This document shows positions 22,634-34,401 of a stretch of DNA of 64,000 bases, in pieces. The notes under the pieces are model-generated. The model was not told the DNA's origin. It made no database searches and saw only the letters and a list, made by a program, of their open reading frames with translations. Within the stretch, counting starts at the first letter, position 1; each line of letters begins with the position of its first letter. The position numbers and the translations under genes are program-made. The stretch lies in the NCBI GenBank assembly GCA_023897205.1, contig JAHWDD010000033.1:639714-703713 (forward strand), written 5' to 3'. This DNA is from Exophiala sp. HKRS030 (Eukaryota > Ascomycota > Eurotiomycetes > Chaetothyriales > Herpotrichiellaceae).

Positions 22634-24618
22634 TCAACGTATCCTCAATCGCAACGCCGCATATCCTAGAATGCGATATGCTACAATGATTCCGACCATG
22701 ATAGCGATCCACTCACCAACCTTCCTGTCCGTGTATGAATAGTGGTATGCCTTGAGAACAGCAGTACCACGTATCTTTCCAATTGCCTCCAAATCACTGG
22801 GATACATGCACTGAAACCCTGCTGTGGTCCTTGCACAGTCCCAGATGGTACTTCTGAACTGATTGACCATCATGCCCTGAAACACATAAGCTTGATAGTC
22901 GATATAGTGGAAGACGTATTTCCAGAAAACATTTAGTGTTCCCAAGGGGACCATGAATCCATCCACGCACATCCACAAGCCATTGGCAAATGCGGTAACG
23001 GCCAGAGAGACCACGAAAATTGGAAAGATACTGGACACCAACACCACAAGACCCTCTGCGGCTAGAAGATCCAGGAATAGCCACAACACCCACATCCAAA
23101 AGCCCCCAGCAGTGGGGTGGAAGTTGCCCAGCCAGTAGGTGATGATCGAGAACATCAACGCAATGATAAACAGCCAGGGGATACCGACTAGGGCATTTGC
23201 AATGGTGAATGGCAATGCTCCATACAAACCATTTGCTCGTTCCTTACGAAAAGTGTGAAGGTCTTCAATAATGGATGGAACATAGGCAACTGCCATGAAG
23301 GACATAAAAGCCCCACCGAAAAAGATCGCATTGGTGAATGGTTGGATCGAGTCTTGCTCATAGGATAAACGGAGCCATATGGTTCCTAGGTCTGTATTAG
23401 TAGGTCTATCAACTCTGTAGGACATCTCAACTCACCCATCATTATGGCGAGACCAAAGTACATGGCAACTCTGGTCCCATACGCGATGACGTCTCGGTAC
23501 GACTTGATAAAATTCCGATGCAAGAGAACAAACGATGTGTGCAAGAAGTGTGGCCGTCTGCCTTTGATTCCACTGATCTGTGTCTCCGCGATCGAAGGTT
23601 GTGAGGTTGAAGTTTGCAATGCCTTGATCTCACTTGATGATGTCCATGATTCCTGAACGAGTGTGGAACGACCGGCGAATTCGGAATCCGATTGAACAAA
23701 GTCATGATTGACAAGGTCGAGAAGGTACTCGGCCGGATTGATATGAACTGGTATAGGTTGCCCAATCTTATCAAAGTATGTCTCCACACCGCTAACTGGA
23801 CCAAAATAACAGGTTTTGCCTTCAGAAAGGAGCATGAGCTGATCGAAGAGCTGGAAAGTGGTGGTAGACGGTTGATGGATGGAAGCGATTACGATGAGTC
23901 GGTGTCGTTCAGCAACCAGCTTGATATATTTCACAACCTCCAGACTCGCCGTTGAGTCAAGCCCACTAGTTGGCTCGTCAAGGAAAAGAATCTTGGGCGA
24001 TGTGACCAGTTGACTTGCGACACTCAGCCGGCGCTTTTGCCCACCGCTAAGACCCTTTCTGAGCGGAGTACCGACAACAGTATCAGCTTGTCGATGGAGA
24101 CCGAACGACTCGATGAGTTGGTCCACTCTTTGTACCCGTTGTGACTTTGTCATGCCCGATGCGAATGCAAGACGTGCAGAGAAGTCAATAGTCTCCTTGA
24201 CTGTCAAGATACCGATCAAAGCGTCTTCTTGCTCCACGTATGAGGAAACCTTTTGGATGGTGCTTCTGTCTGTTGCTTCTCCATTGAGCATAATCGAGCC
24301 CGATATCTCGGCAGCCATTGACGATGTCCGATGAGCAAGAACATTCAACAGGGTGGTCTTACCACTGCCACTCGGGCCCATTAAGGCGACGACATTACCC
24401 GCCTCGATAAAGCCATGGTTTGAATGTATGATTTGCAGCGGTGATTTGGTCTTCCGGTCTTTGACGATAACAGAAACATTGGACCATGAAAAGCTGTCAA
24501 CAATCTGATTCGTCAACCCATCAGTTGAACAGTTCCCCTTCTCTAGATCTTCGACTGCAACATCCTTATGTGGCGGCTCGTCCATCGTATGTTTGAGGTT
24601 AGAATGCGGGTTGTCCAT
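22634..24618 (-). CDS. ABCG-type half-size ABC transporter
   Basis: Exons 24618-23436 and 23385-22634, one 50-base intron; 644 residues. The start is the ATG of MDNPHSN; the frame extends a little further upstream but only from a non-ATG codon, and a second ATG 11 codons in (MDEPPHKD) is also possible. The nucleotide-binding domain comes first: Walker A GPSGSGKTT, Q-loop, signature LSGGQKRR, Walker B ILFLDEPTSGLDS, and the switch His in ASIHQPS. The membrane half has about six helices after residue 380, with the large final extracellular loop containing cysteines (TTAGFQCMYP) as in ABCG/White proteins. It must dimerise to work. Substrate unknown: lipid, sterol or small-molecule export are typical. 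Divergent from PRP4. Confidence 0.93.
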
Positions 24619-25392
24619 ATTGGAGCAGCCTCGCTGGATTTGGGGACGTATGAATCTGATTAACCTGATCGTCAACGGGACTTGAATGACGCGTAGCACA
24701 CCGTCAAGAAATAAGAAGTGTTGACGCGAATGAAATCAAAATCAAAAACAAAAACTTCAGGCAAATTTTGACTATTTAACCATGCTATCAAGCAACGAGC
24801 CTACCGTTCATTATGTTCAGCCCCTTGAGCATTGGCCGGTGAAGCCCGAGGACAGGTCCTACAGGCCGACATGACTTGGTGGAGACCGTGCATCGTTCCC
24901 GGGCACACCGTCAAGTGGCGGCCTGAAAAGAGATTCTGGCATGACTGCAGCGAGTTAGATCTCAAAGAGTACGAGGCTTCGTGGCAGATAAATGAGAAAG
25001 GCTGAAGCTGAAACTCGTATTCTTCGGCGACCACAACTATGGGGTACGTACACACGAACACTGCATGTGCAGTGACTCGGGGTTTTCGGCATTCCTTCCC
25101 CAATTTATCGTGCTTCTTCACGTGACACAAAGACTTTCGCCGACTAGCCGTGCCCGCGAAATTCACGTCGCCGACTCCAACTGTCGTCCAAAATAATGTT
25201 GTGTGTCTCAATCTCGCAACCCGAAGACGAAGCATTTTTGAGAATGGAACTGCCAGACGAGTTCATTCTCCTATTCCGACAGACAAATCTACGCTAAACA
25301 TTGACCCTCTTACTTCCCGCGAATTCGGACCCATTCCACCTGCTCGGACTGTGTTCTGCTCAAAGCCAGCCTATCTTCCAATCATCGCAACC
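24619..25392. promoter_or_regulatory. Divergent promoter region, ABCG / PRP4
   Basis: The gap between two divergent start codons. The stretch 24725-24780 is A-rich on the plus strand (repeats of ATCAAAA/ACAAAAA). The PRP4 frame stays open upstream of its ATG but lacks another ATG. Confidence 0.4.
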
Positions 25393-27132
25393 ATGATGCA
25401 TCCTGCGCGCAAGGCCTATGTGGAGGATGATCCTCAGGTAAGAATATGTCATTTTCCCCATCTGACATTTGCCGATGTTCACAATTTGCGACGAAGGCTC
25501 GGTCATCTGATCGAAATAGACGAAAGGCTTTATATGAAGTCCACGCTGACGGTCGTGGTTGAGCAACAGGATGTTGAGATGGGTGTTGATCTAGCAAATA
25601 TCCGTAGGTCTGCCTTGAGATCGAGTGAATGCGTCCTGACTTCGTCTATAGCACTCGACCGAAATTATGACATGCCAACTGGTGCTACCGGCGTGGCCCC
25701 GGAAAAGGCCTCAGCCATCCTTTCCCAGTTCGACCGCAAGCGACGTCTTGCTCAGATTGCTGTGCCAACCGATGATGCAAGAGTTAGAGCTCGTCTACGG
25801 GAAATGGGCGAGCCCATCACCTTATTCGGCGAGGATCTAGCCGATCGCAGAGATCGTCTACGACAACTTATGCTAGACGAGACAGAGGGTCAGGATGGTC
25901 ATGTGGAAGATATTAAAATGCAAGACGCGGAAGACCATGTTGATCAAGAGGAGGAGTTCTATACGGAAGGCATCCCAGACTTGCTCCAAGCTAGAAGATA
26001 TGTTGCCAAATACTCCTTGCCAAAGGCCCGTGAAAGGATCAAGCGTCAGAGAGAAGATTCTGCCATACCGCTACGAACCCACATCAAGCACCGAAAAGAA
26101 ATCAAGGAACGACTTCAGGGATCCGAATTGTTTGGTACACAAATTGCTGGAGAGCGTCCTGTTAGCATCACACGATTTGCTCCAAACGGTGAGATTGTTG
26201 CAGCAGGGAACTGGGGCGGAGGTATCAAGTTACTCGATGTTCCGAACCTGAATGAAAAGGCCACCTTGCGTGGGCACACTGGAATCGTGGGCGGCATTAC
26301 ATGGTATCCCGGCGCAACGATTGAAGGATCAAACGTCTCTTCGGACTCGTTGAATCTCGCAAGTGGCGCCGGAGGACAAGGAGGGGCCAGTGATATTCAT
26401 TTCTGGAGCTTGAATAAGGATACCCCGATTTCGACGTTACAGGGACATACCGATCGTGTTTGTCGTGTCGAGTTTCATCCTTCAGGAAAGTACCTCGCCT
26501 CTGCATCCTTCGATACCACATGGCGTCTCTGGGACGTTGAAACTACCACAGAATTACTTTTACAAGAAGGTCATTCTCGCCAAGTCTTTACTGTCAGCTT
26601 CAATTCGGATGGCTCGCTTCTTGCAAGTGGCGGATTTGATAGTATTGGCCGCATTTGGGATCTCAGAACAGGTCGAACTGTTATGATTCTCGACGGCCAT
26701 ATCAGAGAGATTTTCAGTCTCGATTGGGGTGTTGATGGTTATCGTGTCCTATCAGGCTCTGGTGATGGCTTCGTCAAATGCTGGGATATCCGCCAGGTTC
26801 GCGCCGTTGGTTCTATTGGTGCCCACAACGGAAATGTTTCAGACTTGAGGTGGTATAAAGGCACCGACATGGATGCATCTTCTCTGATAGAATCGACTGG
26901 TGTCAGGCAAGAGTACAATCCTCGCAAGGCCGGAACGTTCTTTGTCTCCTGTGGCTTCGACAAGAATATCAACATCTATTCTGCAGACGATTGGGCGCTC
27001 ACCAAGAGACTCAGTGGTCATTCAGGAAATGTTCTCAGTGTTGATGTCAGTACGGATTCAAAATGGATCGCCAGTAGCGGCCACGACCGCACTGTCAAGC
27101 TTTGGGGCCGTGAGGACGGGCAAGGTATTTGA
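25393..27132 (+). CDS. PRP4: U4/U6 snRNP protein PRP4 (WD40)
   Basis: Exons 25393-25437, 25570-25603 and 25652-27132 give 519 residues. The two introns (132 and 48 bases) are multiples of three and free of stops, so the unspliced frame also reads through. I infer removal from GTAAGA/GTAGGT donors, CTGAC branches, and because the joined N-terminus fits the family better. Residues about 55-98 are the PRP4 splicing-factor motif (VPTDDARVRARLREMGEPIT), then a linker, then seven WD40 repeats (about 215-519) with recurrent GH...W-D units such as GHTDRVCRVEFHP and ASASFDTTWRLWD. PRP4 (PRPF4) holds the U4/U6 di-snRNP together with PRP3 in the tri-snRNP; nuclear. Two adjacent ATGs at 25393 and 25396 make the exact start uncertain by one codon. 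Confidence 0.92.
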   Translation: MMHPARKAYVEDDPQVRICHFPHLTFADVHNLRRRLGHLIEIDERLYMKSTLTVVVEQQDVEMGVDLANIRRSALRSSECVLTSSIALDRNYDMPTGATGVAPEKASAILSQFDRKRRLAQIAVPTDDARVRARLREMGEPITLFGEDLADRRDRLRQLMLDETEGQDGHVEDIKMQDAEDHVDQEEEFYTEGIPDLLQARRYVAKYSLPKARERIKRQREDSAIPLRTHIKHRKEIKERLQGSELFGTQIAGERPVSITRFAPNGEIVAAGNWGGGIKLLDVPNLNEKATLRGHTGIVGGITWYPGATIEGSNVSSDSLNLASGAGGQGGASDIHFWSLNKDTPISTLQGHTDRVCRVEFHPSGKYLASASFDTTWRLWDVETTTELLLQEGHSRQVFTVSFNSDGSLLASGGFDSIGRIWDLRTGRTVMILDGHIREIFSLDWGVDGYRVLSGSGDGFVKCWDIRQVRAVGSIGAHNGNVSDLRWYKGTDMDASSLIESTGVRQEYNPRKAGTFFVSCGFDKNINIYSADDWALTKRLSGHSGNVLSVDVSTDSKWIASSGHDRTVKLWGREDGQGI

Positions 27133-30100
27133 GGCCGAGTAGCCCACCAGTATTCAGTGTGTAAGATCCGCAAGGTTCCATACGAAATGCACGCTCTACA
27201 TCGGCTCTCTGAAATGGTATGGCTCAACTTCTGAAAAGGTCGTTCTTGTTAGGTCGACTACATCTGTGGATGTTCCAACGGTGCCTACTTTTTCAATCCA
27301 ACTACTGTCAAGCGTCCCTGTGAAGCTGACTGCCAATGAAGTGAAGCAAATCATCAAGACTTATTATGGGCGACTAACCAAACCCGAGTTTTCCAATCCG
27401 GGGAGGTTGGTAATTCACCAACACAAGTCCCTCTTCGCTCCATGATGTACCATGTCTAGAGAGTACCTGAGAAGAAACAAAGACAACGCCAGATTCTTCG
27501 CGACAATGTGCCAATTTGTCGGTTTCAGTGGGCTCCCTCCACCCGAACGACGGTCATACGCGTCACGTCGCTGAAATGCTTCAGATATCCTGATGCACTG
27601 TACGGTAAGATTCCTTCACGCATGCCATGTAGTTCACTATACTCCTCGATCCGGGATGGCGATTTGCAGTATTGGCCATTGATTATACGAAGTAAAGAGA
27701 ACGAATCGACCGGCAAAGTATGTGGTGTCAGGGAACTTCCCTGAGATTGATTATCGATCAACCATAGGCGGACGAAGCCTACCCTCCCTCCCGTAGGTAG
27801 CTTGGTGCACCTTCCTTGAGATCATGATCATGATGAACTCAAATCTATTTCTAAAGTGAAATGAGTATCTGTTAAATGATATCATTCTTCATGAAGTCGA
27901 TGGCGGTTGGGTGCATTCATCGTAACCACTAAGGAGGCGCCGAATGTCAATTGGTACCTGAACGCAAGCCATGTCTGCATGGTAAAGGAGATGAGAGCCT
28001 CAACGGTCACCTGCATGCCAGCTCAGGATATGCGGAACCTTGTCTCTGCCCAAGCCGCCTCGTTCAGAGCAAGCTCATAACTGACTGCGTCTGACCCTGA
28101 CAATCTGTGACGGTCTCTGCCGATCTGGTTCTGCTTTTCACAGTTTGCACGACTTCCATCATAACGGCATGCCGGCCTTTGCGAAATGAATAGACCTATA
28201 TTGGGTGAAAGACTTTCTTTTCAAACTAGTCAACAAGTGGAAGTAATCGGCGAATACTCACTAGTTGGCCGATATCGTCGTTCATCACTGCAGCCCCTTC
28301 GCTTCGCAGCTCTATTTTGAAACCACCTCCTCTTTCATTTTTCGTTTGACTTCAGGATGTGTTCACACGTTTGAGCGAAACGCTGGCTCTGGGCTCTTGT
28401 CCGGGTTGTATGGCCGCGTGGCCGGAGATGGCAAGTCATCCGTCTCGGACAAAGGCTCAAGTGTAATGGACAGTACTACATAGCGAAGCGATCTCGAGCA
28501 TTGATATGTGAAACTCGATATAGCGCACAAGACGCGCAGCTATAACTGAGCATGCCATGGTTTGCTATTAATTGAAATCTCTTGCGAAGAGTCATTGTTC
28601 AGGTGTGGAGATCATCTGGCAACTTGTCAAGCCTATAACGAATCGACTCAGAACATCGTTAGTCAACGACACGCAATCCATTTCATAAAGAATGGGTACT
28701 GTCTTTGACTCGACACTCCAACATATAGATTATCACCTGGATACTCTGTTGGTTGAAGCCACGTCTTGTCCCGGTACATTGAACAAAGTCAACCGTCTGA
28801 TCGCAGATTGAGCAGAAGTGACAATCAGATAAGCCTCGTTTACAATAGGCCATTGCAAACGCGGGAGACCGTCGTCAAAGCAGAGCTGGGCCAGGTATAA
28901 ATCTTCAAGATGATTGCCAATTTGGTAGATATGTTCCTTTTCACCTCGCCCTGACCTGAGTCCGTTGATCGAATAAATAAAAAGATACCCCAAGACAGCA
29001 GATTTGGCCTAACAACTCTACCACAACCACAGTCTCACTAGGACGACGTATCCTGCAATCCGACCAGAGTTGTTCGAGCACAAGACCTGAGTGCCAGGTC
29101 ATCATGTGCGTTAAGACATGGTACCATTACAGCTGCCTCTGTACTCTTGTCTCAACAAAAGTGTGTTGGGACACGGCATGTAAACGTACCACTTACAAGC
29201 ATGAGAATAAAAGTGAGAAATGTCGAGTGTGTGCAACAAGCAGACAATGACAATGGTCACTTAGAAAAAGTACTGGCCAGTTATGCTGTCCGGTGCGCTC
29301 AGCTTGAAAATGCTGGCTGATCAGGTATTGATGTGGACGTGTGCCTGGGGATGTGAACCTTGCGAACTCTGGTAGAAAATGAATTTCAAGATTCCTGGGC
29401 GTCTGAATCAATCAATACAGTAAAATGATCATATTTAATACCATGTATCTGTCTCGTTCAATCCGAAACATGCATCTTGCCTCGGGAAGTGTCGTCTGCA
29501 CAGCAGAGAGAGCTCCGTCATTAACGTTGATACACAACAGGAGCTGCGCCTTGGACATGGTTGAGGCTTGATCATAGAGATCTAACACTGTCAACATTCA
29601 GGAAATATCAAGGAGACAGGAAGATACTCCAGAAGTCTATGACTGTGCCCATCAATAATTCAGGACTTGTCCAAGCATGTGTTGTTGGAACCGATTGACG
29701 TTGCGAATGGCGAAGTATATGTTGGGCAGACTTGCCCTACGATATGGATAGTCACGTGATTCAACGAGGCTTTGATGTCCGGGAAGGATCCAATTTAAGA
29801 AACTTGCTCACACCAGCCACCTCCACCTGAGATAAACATGCTCGCCTGGTTCAAAACATGCTCTTCGCTCAGCTCTTCTTAGCTATGAAACATAGGAAAA
29901 GTGCGCACCTAGGAGATCTGCCATGCCTCAAGTATCTTGCTCGTTTTCAGAAGTACATCGCCAAGACCACCGAATTGGGTGGAAATGAGTACCTTATGAT
30001 TGTCTGCGGGGTGATCATCCAGGCGCAGTAACATAACATGGTCCTCACTTTGATTGGATTGGGTTCGTCAGTGAGCACAATAACAGAGAAGACGAAACGC

Positions 30101-30371
30101 CAGCCTGGTGAGGGAGGTAATAAAGATAAATGAGCCGAATATATCAATGTACATAGTAGCACTTGCCGCTTCTTCTTGTCCTTTTTCGAAATCATCGCGT
30201 CCTCAATAAGAGTAGAGAATACAGACATCTGTCCATCATCTTCATACGACTGAATATTCATACATTCCTCACATACCGTTGTCTCGCATTGAAGTCCATC
30301 CATACGGCATTCGGAAATCATCTTCCCTCTGGAAAACCATTCATACCATACTCTGTCCTGCTCTAGTCAAC
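27133..30371. other. Gene-poor 3.2 kb region
   Basis: The longest interior stretch without a supported gene. Frames are all short and mostly from non-ATG starts; none shows a domain or a splice-consistent extension. No transposase, terminal repeat or RNA gene seen. It separates PRP4 from the small unknown gene. Confidence 0.5.
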
Positions 30372-30836
30372 ATGTGCGGCGACTCGCATCTACCAGCGGC
30401 ACCAGAGTCCGGCGATCTCGTGGCCGTCATCCATTCAAATTCACAGTCAACTTTCCACGGCCGCCTGAGGCTTTCGAATCGACTTCCTGGTGCAACCACC
30501 TCTAGTCTGCAATGCAATGTGGCGACTGATAGTTATCAATCCCGGGGTGATAGAGAAGCCCTTTTGCAAGTTCGCATTCAGTAAGTGACAGCGTGCCAAT
30601 TCTCAAATTTCCTCCATGCAAATACTGACATGTTTCCACGCAGTAAATTCGGTCAACCTTTGTCATTATCAGTCGTCTCAGACAGTGACTCAGAGTCTGA
30701 AGATGACGAAATCTCTTCGAATCCGATCCTTCATTCATTTCTCATTAATCCCCACACTGGTGTCTCGAGTAGTGGGGTGCGGTTCAACCTTGGTGTTGGG
30801 GAGAAGGGATTGTTGGCAGGACGGTCTCCATTATAG
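30372..30836 (+). CDS. Small two-exon unknown protein (133 aa) with acidic serine patch
   Basis: Exons 30372-30580 and 30644-30836 joined by a 63-base intron with a consensus GTAAGT donor, a CTGAC branch and a CGCAG acceptor. The join restores a single frame of 133 residues ending in TAG. The N-terminus is polar with LVAVIHSNSQSTFHGRLRLS; after the splice comes KFGQPLSLSVVSDSDSESED, an acidic serine cluster typical of casein kinase 2 sites, and the C-terminus is glycine-rich (GVRFNLGVGEKG). No signal peptide, helix or known domain. Neither exon stands out as an ORF; the intron signals plus frame agreement are the support. Further 5' exons are possible. Convergent with the Zn2Cys6 gene, 225 bases apart. 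Function unknown. Confidence 0.5.
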
Positions 30837-30930
30837 ATGGACAAAGTCGGAAAGTCCTGGGCGAAGGTGTCATTGGTTGGAGTTGAATTGCTTTAGGGGT
30901 TTCGTCGTTGCAGCGTGTTTGGTGTTCCGG

Positions 30931-30985
30931 TTCTGCGGCCATTCAGTGTTCTTGCGGCCATTCAGTGTTCTGCGGCCATTCAGTC
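30931..30985. repeat. 18-19 base tandem repeat, three copies
   Basis: Three successive copies of TTCTGCGGCCATTCAGTG (the middle one has an extra T, the last ends in C). Located between the convergent small gene and the Zn2Cys6 gene, so probably in a 3' untranslated region. Confidence 0.85.
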
Positions 30986-31061
30986 TCGTTTGTGGGCTAG
31001 GAGTAATTTTTGATGGTGATCCGACCAGACACTCCGCCGAGTCATTGAGCTCGGCCCGTCC

Positions 31062-33461
31062 TCAAAGCAGATATCCCATCCATCCTGTATCCCTGTTCAT
31101 GTAAACATCGAAGATATTCATTTCCTCGGCGGTCCAATTGAATTGATCCCAATTGGTATTTCCATAACTTGCTGCATCGTAGGCCGCGTTGAGGTTCGAC
31201 GATGGCAACGTTTTGTCCACGTTATGATTTGGTCCATATCCAATCATAAATGCCGGGCTAGAGGCTCTTGCTCGAGCATCCTGAGCTGCCATCACACTTC
31301 GTTTAGTTGACATCATGATTTCATTTGGATTGGCGGCTAAGGTGGTGGTAGCCTGTTGGCGGCGAGTGTCATCACTGCCAGGCTCCTGCTCCTCGTCCGA
31401 GAAGTTGCCTGATCGATGCATATGCCACATTTTGAGCTTCTGCCAGATGAAGCCGAAAGCTTCGGCACAAATTCCGCGGCCTCCTTGGGCGATTTGACCC
31501 ATTTTCTGCATCATGGCATCCAGATAGTAGTTTACTTTTAGCTCCGGCGTAAAAATGGTGCCAACTTTCGAGTCTGGAGCGTAGATGAACCAATGCAACT
31601 TGATGAGAACCACCATCGCGTATGTGTTGCAGACGATGTATAAGTTCGAGATGGTTCGTGCGTAATCGATCTCTAGTGAAAGATAGATGTCTAGCATTTC
31701 GTGCGTACTTGCCATGATGGCTGACAGCGCTTCAATATGATTCGACGTGAACGAAGCACTGTCTTTGCGCCCAACCGAGACTGTGCTATCATACTTGAAA
31801 TCATTTACATTGTGCTCTTGATGAAGCGCAATCTCATGGATGTACACATTCACGTATGCACTAACATGCCTGACCAAACCTGCACATTCTTCAGTTACAA
31901 CGTTCCAGAATCCGCAGGACATTGACTTACGCTGATCCACACAGAGATCAAATTCCCGTCTCCATGTTTCTAGTTGTCTTTCGAAGCTTTTGAGCTGATA
32001 TTGAACTCTGGGCTCAAGAAAATTGACCTCTGCAGTAGGGTCGTCCATCTAGTAAGTTGAGAATGTTAGGGATGCCTTCACATTCAATAAAAGTGTGCCA
32101 TGCGCTGGAACGGCAGACGAGTCATCGAACGTACGCTGAATGCGGCAGCTGCCTCCTCCAATATTCTTGTAAGGTCTACAAGTGCGCAAAGCCACTTATC
32201 AGTTGGCGTCGGGTACCCGTGCTTCTTCATAAACGTCACGCATTCGTCGATGTGAGCCGTGTACTGCACAAGGGTGGGAAGACGGAGGATAGTTGCGACA
32301 CTTTGAAATAGAGAGCACTCAGCATCGTCCCTCATAAGAATGATAAAGAGAAAGCTTACTTTGATGCACCTTGATAGCACGCCAGCCAAGTTCTCCTTGC
32401 TTCTAAAGCTTCCTCGATAGTTTTCTGGGATTCTTTCTTGCTTCCTTTACCTAATCCCAATTCGAGTGACATGAGAACTGCACAGTGGATGTACTGATTG
32501 AAGGACAAGTCACGCGCGTTTCTTGGACGCATATAGTATTGTGAATTTAAAATTAGAGCCTGTGCCAGATCCATGGATTTTTCGCCGTGGAACAAAACTC
32601 TTTCCGATAGTTGACGATTTAATTCGACAGACAAAGCAGGTTGCGCCGAAGGTTGGATGAATGGGCTTGCTATTGTTAAGATGGTCAAGAACAAGAATGG
32701 TTTCTGGGCACGAATGTCTTGAGCCGTTTTCTGAGGTGGAATAATGACAAAAGGAAAAGTGGCGCACATATTTTCCTTATAGTGCGTGAACATGGCAGTA
32801 GCAGCCTCCACACTTAAGTCGCCGCGGGCTATGACATCGACATAGTTGTCCTTGATGATGCTCACACCGGGTGGAACGCATGACAGAGACATCCCGGTGG
32901 AATTATCACCGCTATAGTCCGGAAAAGCCGGCTGTATAAGTCTGCGGTGGTATGATGGTACTGGATTGACAATTTCAGGAGTATCTTCTGCTTTCGAGGG
33001 TTCTGAACTTGAGCCGGTCGTTTGACGATTCAACGTTGACTCGGTCGATGGGACTCTGTCTGCTGAGCTTTGGCGAGTAACGCATCAGTGAGAGCGTTGA
33101 TCTTCTTCTCGAGCTCGGCGACCTTGTGGACTGTCTTTTGTCGTTTTCTAGGAGGACCGGGCATGATGCACTCCCTGTTGACCTTTCCGCAACTACTACA
33201 GGCTTCCTGACCCTCCACTGGAAGACATCGGATCTTCATATTCCGACATGCGATACAAGCGCGGGCTCGTTTCGTGCGCTTTGGTTTTGCCCCGTCTTCC
33301 TTCCCTGACACGTCGTCCTCATCCTCGGCGGCTTCTGGAGATTGTGATGTTGAATTTGGCTCTGCTGGTTGACCATCCTGAAGCAGCGATCGGATGTCTG
33401 TGGGACGTGGTTGATTGAAGGGCAAAAGGCTCTCAATTGGAAGAGGCCTGTCCGGAGTCAT
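31062..33461 (-). CDS. Zn2Cys6 transcription factor, one apparent frameshift
   Basis: Exons 33461-32360, 32300-32135, 32048-31931 and 31879-31062 (introns of 59, 86 and 51 bases). Residues 69-98 form the binuclear zinc cluster, Cys69, 72, 79, 88, 91 and 98 (CX2CX6CX8CX2CX6C), inside basic KPKRTKRARACIACR and followed by RKRQKT and a short coiled coil (AELEKKINALTDALLAK). The frame then breaks; adding one G to GGG at 33050-33052 (a C on the coding strand) gives TESPSTESTLNRQTTGSSS and a total of 734 residues with all later phases intact. The rest is the helical fungal-specific regulatory region (VERHRL-type core absent; RRTWLACYQGAS present), with an Asn/Asp-rich C-terminal acidic end. A nuclear DNA-binding regulator; the cluster resembles War1-like factors, but targets are unknown. 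Confidence 0.85.
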
Positions 33462-34401
33462 TACGTTGACGCCTTTTTCGGGCTTAAATGCCCACGCTCC
33501 AGGCGTCGAGATACATAAACTTGAGCTTAGTAATGTGTCGCGTCCAGCACGGAGGTGAGTGACATTGATATATGAGACTGGCAAGTAAAATTCTGCGTCA
33601 GATCAGGTGAAAGACTGTCATTACAATATCATGCCATCGCAAGACTGCTTCCTTTGGAGCGATCGAGGAAATGCTCTGGCCTTAAGCGGTAGATAATCAG
33701 GAATGAAGTTCTTCTACCACGCTTGGTGCCTGGAGGACAAGGTTTGGTATCAAAATGCCTTCCGGAGGCGGAACTTCTCAATTCCGGAGTCGTAGACTTT
33801 CAAGCTAAACCTATTCTGTCTCATCATGACTCCGTGGCTCCAGCTTATCCGACTTCTTACTTCACGGGTGCCTAGATGGCAACAACCTGTAATATCAATT
33901 TGAGCATAGCATGTTCAGTGCTCACGATGGTACACAAGTAACATACTGATACAAAAATCCCAGGATTTGAACCAACCATACGGCCCAGCTCTCTGTGAGC
34001 AGTATGTTTACTATAAGATGTCTTGTCAGCCGAATAAGACAAACCCCATCTGCTCGGACTGGTGACTACACTTGATTATCAAGAACGGAATATCAATGCT
34101 TGTCGTGCCATCGTGTGCCAGACTTCTTATTATCAGGGCATGGGAAATTGATGATGACGATACCCGCGCGCTGAGATTGTCACGACCGGGCAAGCCATCT
34201 GCCGGACTGAAAACCATCGAGAAGGTTTGTTGAGTTTTATCGTTCTTTTTCCCTTTGATAGATTCCAGCAAGTGCTGTGTAAAATGCAGCCACCCATAAC
34301 TCCACTAGCAATGCTCGCTCTATCATGCTGCAAATTTTAGGTGACACGAGGCATGAGCTGTGTTTTCGTCCAGTCACCATATCCATACCACACCCACTGC
34401 T
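33462..34401. other. Intergenic, promoter of the Zn2Cys6 gene
   Basis: About 0.9 kb with only short frames. A tRNA B-box-like string occurs near 33960 but has no tRNA fold around it. Nothing else seen. Confidence 0.45.

Noticed and set aside
28265..28483. 72-codon frame with a hydrophobic middle
   Set aside because: Starts from TTG and has no intron-linked extension or recognised motif.
33950..33990. tRNA B-box-like string (GGTTCAAATCC on the minus strand)
   Set aside because: The flanking bases do not form a T-stem or acceptor stem, and no A-box lies at the right distance.
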